From NCBI GenBank assembly GCA_015662815.1, contig DQTK01000041.1:1-7590 (forward strand): 7,590 nucleotides of DNA, read 5' to 3'. This document shows, piece by piece, positions 5,887 to 7,590 of the stretch; the first letter of the stretch is position 1; the number at the start of each line of letters is the position of its first letter. The notes beneath the pieces are model-generated. The model had not been told where the DNA came from. It saw only the letters and a program-made list of their open reading frames with translations, and made no database searches. The DNA is from Aquifex aeolicus. Its GTDB lineage: Bacteria > Aquificota > Aquificia > Aquificales > Aquificaceae. A program made the translations under genes and the position numbers.

Positions 5887-6438
5887 ATGTCGAGATTGGC
5901 GAAAAAGCCTATACCTTATCCTGAAAACGTAAAGGTAGTTTACATTGAAAAAGAACATAAACTTGTGGTTGAAGGTCCAAAAGGAAAGTTGGATTTAAAT
6001 GTTCATCCCGATATAAAGGTAACCGTAAACCAGCAAGAGAGGTGGATAAAGCTTGATAGACCTTCCGATAGGAGCTTTCACAAAGCAATTCATGGAACCA
6101 TGGCAGCCTTAGTCAGAAATATGATTAAAGGTGTCACGGAAGGTTTTACGGAAATACTCGAAATACACGGTCTCGGTTATAGAGCTCAGTTAAAGGGAAA
6201 TGTTTTGGAATTAAATCTCGGAAAATCTCACCCGGATATATACCCTATTCCTCAGGACGTAAAGATTGAGGTAAAAGGAAACGAAATTCACATCCACGGA
6301 ACAGACAAACAGAGGGTAGGTCAGGTAGCGGCAGAGATTAGAAGCTTCAGAAAACCGGACCCCTATAAAGGTAAGGGTATCAGGTATAAAGGTGAACAGC
6401 TTAAACTAAAACCCGGAAAGGCAGCAGGTAAGAAGTAA
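5887..6438 (+). CDS. rplF: Large-subunit ribosomal protein L6 (uL6)
   Basis: L6 binds 23S rRNA near the sarcin-ricin loop and the factor-binding site. The 183-residue protein is full length with the usual two similar alpha-beta domains. The N-terminus reads MSRLAKKPIPYPENV. The first domain includes LVVEGPKGKL and RSFHKAIHGTMAALVRNMI. The second ends in the bacterial signature PDPYKGKGIRY (residues 157-167), followed by a lysine-rich tail. AAGGAGG at 5873-5879 overlaps the rpsH stop and lies 7 bases before the ATG. Confidence 0.97.
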   Translation: MSRLAKKPIPYPENVKVVYIEKEHKLVVEGPKGKLDLNVHPDIKVTVNQQERWIKLDRPSDRSFHKAIHGTMAALVRNMIKGVTEGFTEILEIHGLGYRAQLKGNVLELNLGKSHPDIYPIPQDVKIEVKGNEIHIHGTDKQRVGQVAAEIRSFRKPDPYKGKGIRYKGEQLKLKPGKAAGKK

Positions 6439-6450
6439 GGAGGTTGAGAC

Positions 6451-6825
6451 ATGCCTAGGATAAAGACAAGAAGGGAAAAGAGAATAAGAAGGCATAAAAG
6501 AATAAGAAAGAAAGTTTTTGGAACTCCTGAAAGACCGAGGCTTTGTGTTTACAGAAGTCTTCATCACTTCTACGCTCAAATAATCGATGATACCATAGGG
6601 CATACACTGGTGAGTGCATCAACACTGGATCCAGAATTCGAAAAAATTACTGGAAAAAGGGGAGGAAAATCCATAAAGGATGCCCAAGTTGTAGCTGAAA
6701 TTATAGCTAAAAGGGCTTTAGAGAAGGGTATAAAGAAGGTTGTATTTGATAGAGGTGGTTTTAAGTATCACGGTAAGATAAAAGCCTTTGCGGATAAATG
6801 CAGAGAAATGGGATTGGAGTTCTAA
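6451..6825 (+). CDS. rplR: Large-subunit ribosomal protein L18 (uL18)
   Basis: L18 binds 5S rRNA with L5 and anchors it in the central protuberance. The 124-residue protein is complete. A strongly basic N-terminus (TRREKRIRRHKRIRKK) is followed by RPRLCVYRSLHHFYAQIIDD, KSIKDAQVVAEIIAKRALEK and the C-terminal signature VFDRGGFKYHGKIKAFAD, ending GLEF. AAGGAGG at 6437-6443 overlaps the rplF stop and sets the ATG at 6451. Confidence 0.97.
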   Translation: MPRIKTRREKRIRRHKRIRKKVFGTPERPRLCVYRSLHHFYAQIIDDTIGHTLVSASTLDPEFEKITGKRGGKSIKDAQVVAEIIAKRALEKGIKKVVFDRGGFKYHGKIKAFADKCREMGLEF

Positions 6826-6831
6826 GGAGGT
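6824..6831 (+). promoter_or_regulatory. Ribosome binding site that fixes the rpsE start
   Basis: AAGGAGGT overlaps the TAA stop of rplR and lies 4 bases before the ATG at 6836. A longer reading frame for rpsE opens at 6788 inside rplR, but it has no such site and its 16 extra residues are unlike S5, so 6836 is the start. The same TAAGGAGG fusion occurs at the rpsH-rplF and rplF-rplR junctions. Confidence 0.85.
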
Positions 6832-6835
6832 TGAT

Positions 6836-7456
6836 ATGGGCGGAAAAGATATTGACAGAATGATAGAAGAAAGAAGAAAACAGCAGAATATAGAAGAAAT
6901 TCTTCAAGAGCTTCAATTGGAAGAAAGATTGATTTATGCCAACAGAACAGCAAGGGTTACAAAGGGTGGTAGAAGGTTTTCCTTCAGCACATTGGTAGTT
7001 GTAGGAGACAGGAGAGGGCATGTAGGTTTCGGACACGGGAAAGCTAAAGAGGTTACTTTGGCTATAGCAAAGGGAATCGAAAAAGCTAAAAAGAACGTTG
7101 TAAGGGTTCCAATAATTGAGGGGACAGTTCCTCACGATGTAATAGGTAGATTTGGAGCAACGAAAATAATCGTTCTTCCTGCAAGACGTGGAACCGGTGT
7201 TGTTGCGGGTGGTGCGGCAAAGCCTGTATTTGAATTGGCAGGGTATACCGATGTTCTTACAAAGATTATAGGGAGTACCAACCCAGATAATGTTGTTAGA
7301 GCTGTGTTCGATGCACTTCTGCAGTTAAAGACTCCGGAGCAGATTGCAGAAGAAAGGGGATTGCCTGTAGAAGAAATCTTAAAGAGATACAGAAGATACG
7401 CTCTGCCGAAGATGAATATTAAGCACTACTACTCTTGGAGGGGTATTTATGGCTAA
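6836..7456 (+). CDS. rpsE: Small-subunit ribosomal protein S5 (uS5), extended at both ends
   Basis: S5 lies on the back of the 30S subunit near S4 and S8 and affects decoding fidelity and mRNA unwinding. From ATG 6836 the protein has 206 residues, against about 166 in E. coli. The N-terminal dsRBD-like domain carries TKGGRRFSFSTLVVVGD and GHVGFGHGKAKEV. The C-terminal domain carries RRGTGVVAGGAAKPVFELAG and GSTNPDNVVRAVFDAL. There is a charged N-terminal extension of about 12 residues and a C-terminal tail of about 20 after VEEILKR (ending SWRGIYG), rich in Arg and Tyr. Its last 8 bases overlap the rpmD start (ATGGCTAA at 7449-7456), a strong sign of translational coupling. Confidence 0.96.
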   Translation: MGGKDIDRMIEERRKQQNIEEILQELQLEERLIYANRTARVTKGGRRFSFSTLVVVGDRRGHVGFGHGKAKEVTLAIAKGIEKAKKNVVRVPIIEGTVPHDVIGRFGATKIIVLPARRGTGVVAGGAAKPVFELAGYTDVLTKIIGSTNPDNVVRAVFDALLQLKTPEQIAEERGLPVEEILKRYRRYALPKMNIKHYYSWRGIYG

Positions 7457-7590
7457 GCTTAAGGTTAAACTACTCAGAGGTCTTGCAGGAGAAAGTGAAA
7501 GACATATACAGGCTGTAAAGGCATTAGGATTAAAGAAAAGGGGACAGGAGCGGATTCTCGAAGAGAACCCTCTTGTCTGGGGAAATATAA
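7449..7590 (+). CDS. rpmD: Large-subunit ribosomal protein L30 (uL30), partial
   Basis: L30 is a small 50S protein of about 60 residues. The first 47 codons are present and the window ends inside the gene. MAKLKVKLLRGLAGESERH followed by KALGLKKRGQ fits the L30 N-terminal fold. The usual basic residues after AGE are partly replaced by acidic ones and the middle (ERILEENPLVWGNI) is clear but not strongly conserved. GGAGGGG at 7437-7443 is the ribosome binding site, and the start overlaps the end of rpsE by 8 bases. Position after rpsE is where bacterial spc operons carry rpmD. Confidence 0.92.
   Translation, partial: MAKLKVKLLRGLAGESERHIQAVKALGLKKRGQERILEENPLVWGNI

Noticed and set aside
6788..6835. 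A longer rpsE starting at 6788
   Set aside because: It lies inside rplR, has no ribosome binding site and adds 16 residues unlike S5; the ATG at 6836 follows a strong AAGGAGGT.

Overview
The window comes from a hyperthermophilic member of the Aquificaceae, most likely the genus Aquifex. The evidence is the protein sequences. IspE is exactly 268 residues with catalytic Lys9 and Asp130. MurI closely follows the Aquifex enzyme in length and residue positions. S8 carries the long insertion known from Aquifex. From memory, IspE and MurI here differ at many positions from A. aeolicus VF5 and A. pyrophilus, so this is probably a sister species or strain; that is recall, not a database result.

Layout. 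Positions 1-217 hold a possible start of a leftward membrane-protein gene and the promoter of ispE. ispE (218-1024, rightward) makes a MEP-pathway isoprenoid enzyme. Between ispE and murI lies a decayed metal-uptake locus: a leftward tonB pseudogene (1950 down to 1113) and a divergent TonB-dependent outer-membrane receptor pseudogene (about 1971-2852). tonB has a frameshift and a nonsense codon. The receptor has a nonsense codon and lacks most of its barrel, but keeps the CxxxM signature of the OprC/NosA copper-receptor family. The tonB body is very AT-rich (about 20% GC in two hand-counted 60-base blocks, against about 38% in one rplN block). murI (2914-3678) makes D-glutamate for peptidoglycan.

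From 3738 a consensus extended -10 promoter drives a tight ribosomal-protein operon in spc order: rplN, rplX, rplE, rpsN (zinc type), rpsH, rplF, rplR, rpsE, rpmD (cut by the window end). Its neighbour upstream is murI, not the S10-operon genes ending in rpsQ, so the S10-spc supercluster is split before rplN. The genes overlap or lie a few bases apart; three successive junctions fuse the stop codon to the Shine-Dalgarno sequence as TAAGGAGG.

The most interesting signal is an RNA fold over the rpsN stop codon, ending just before the rpsH ribosome binding site (5317-5354). It reproduces the S8-binding core of 16S helix 21, including a UAAG / AACUG internal core with an unpaired A and bulged As, and the rpsN UAA stop codon forms part of it. 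This suggests S8 feedback control at its own gene rather than at rplE as in E. coli. No mobile element, CRISPR array, tRNA or rRNA gene was seen.
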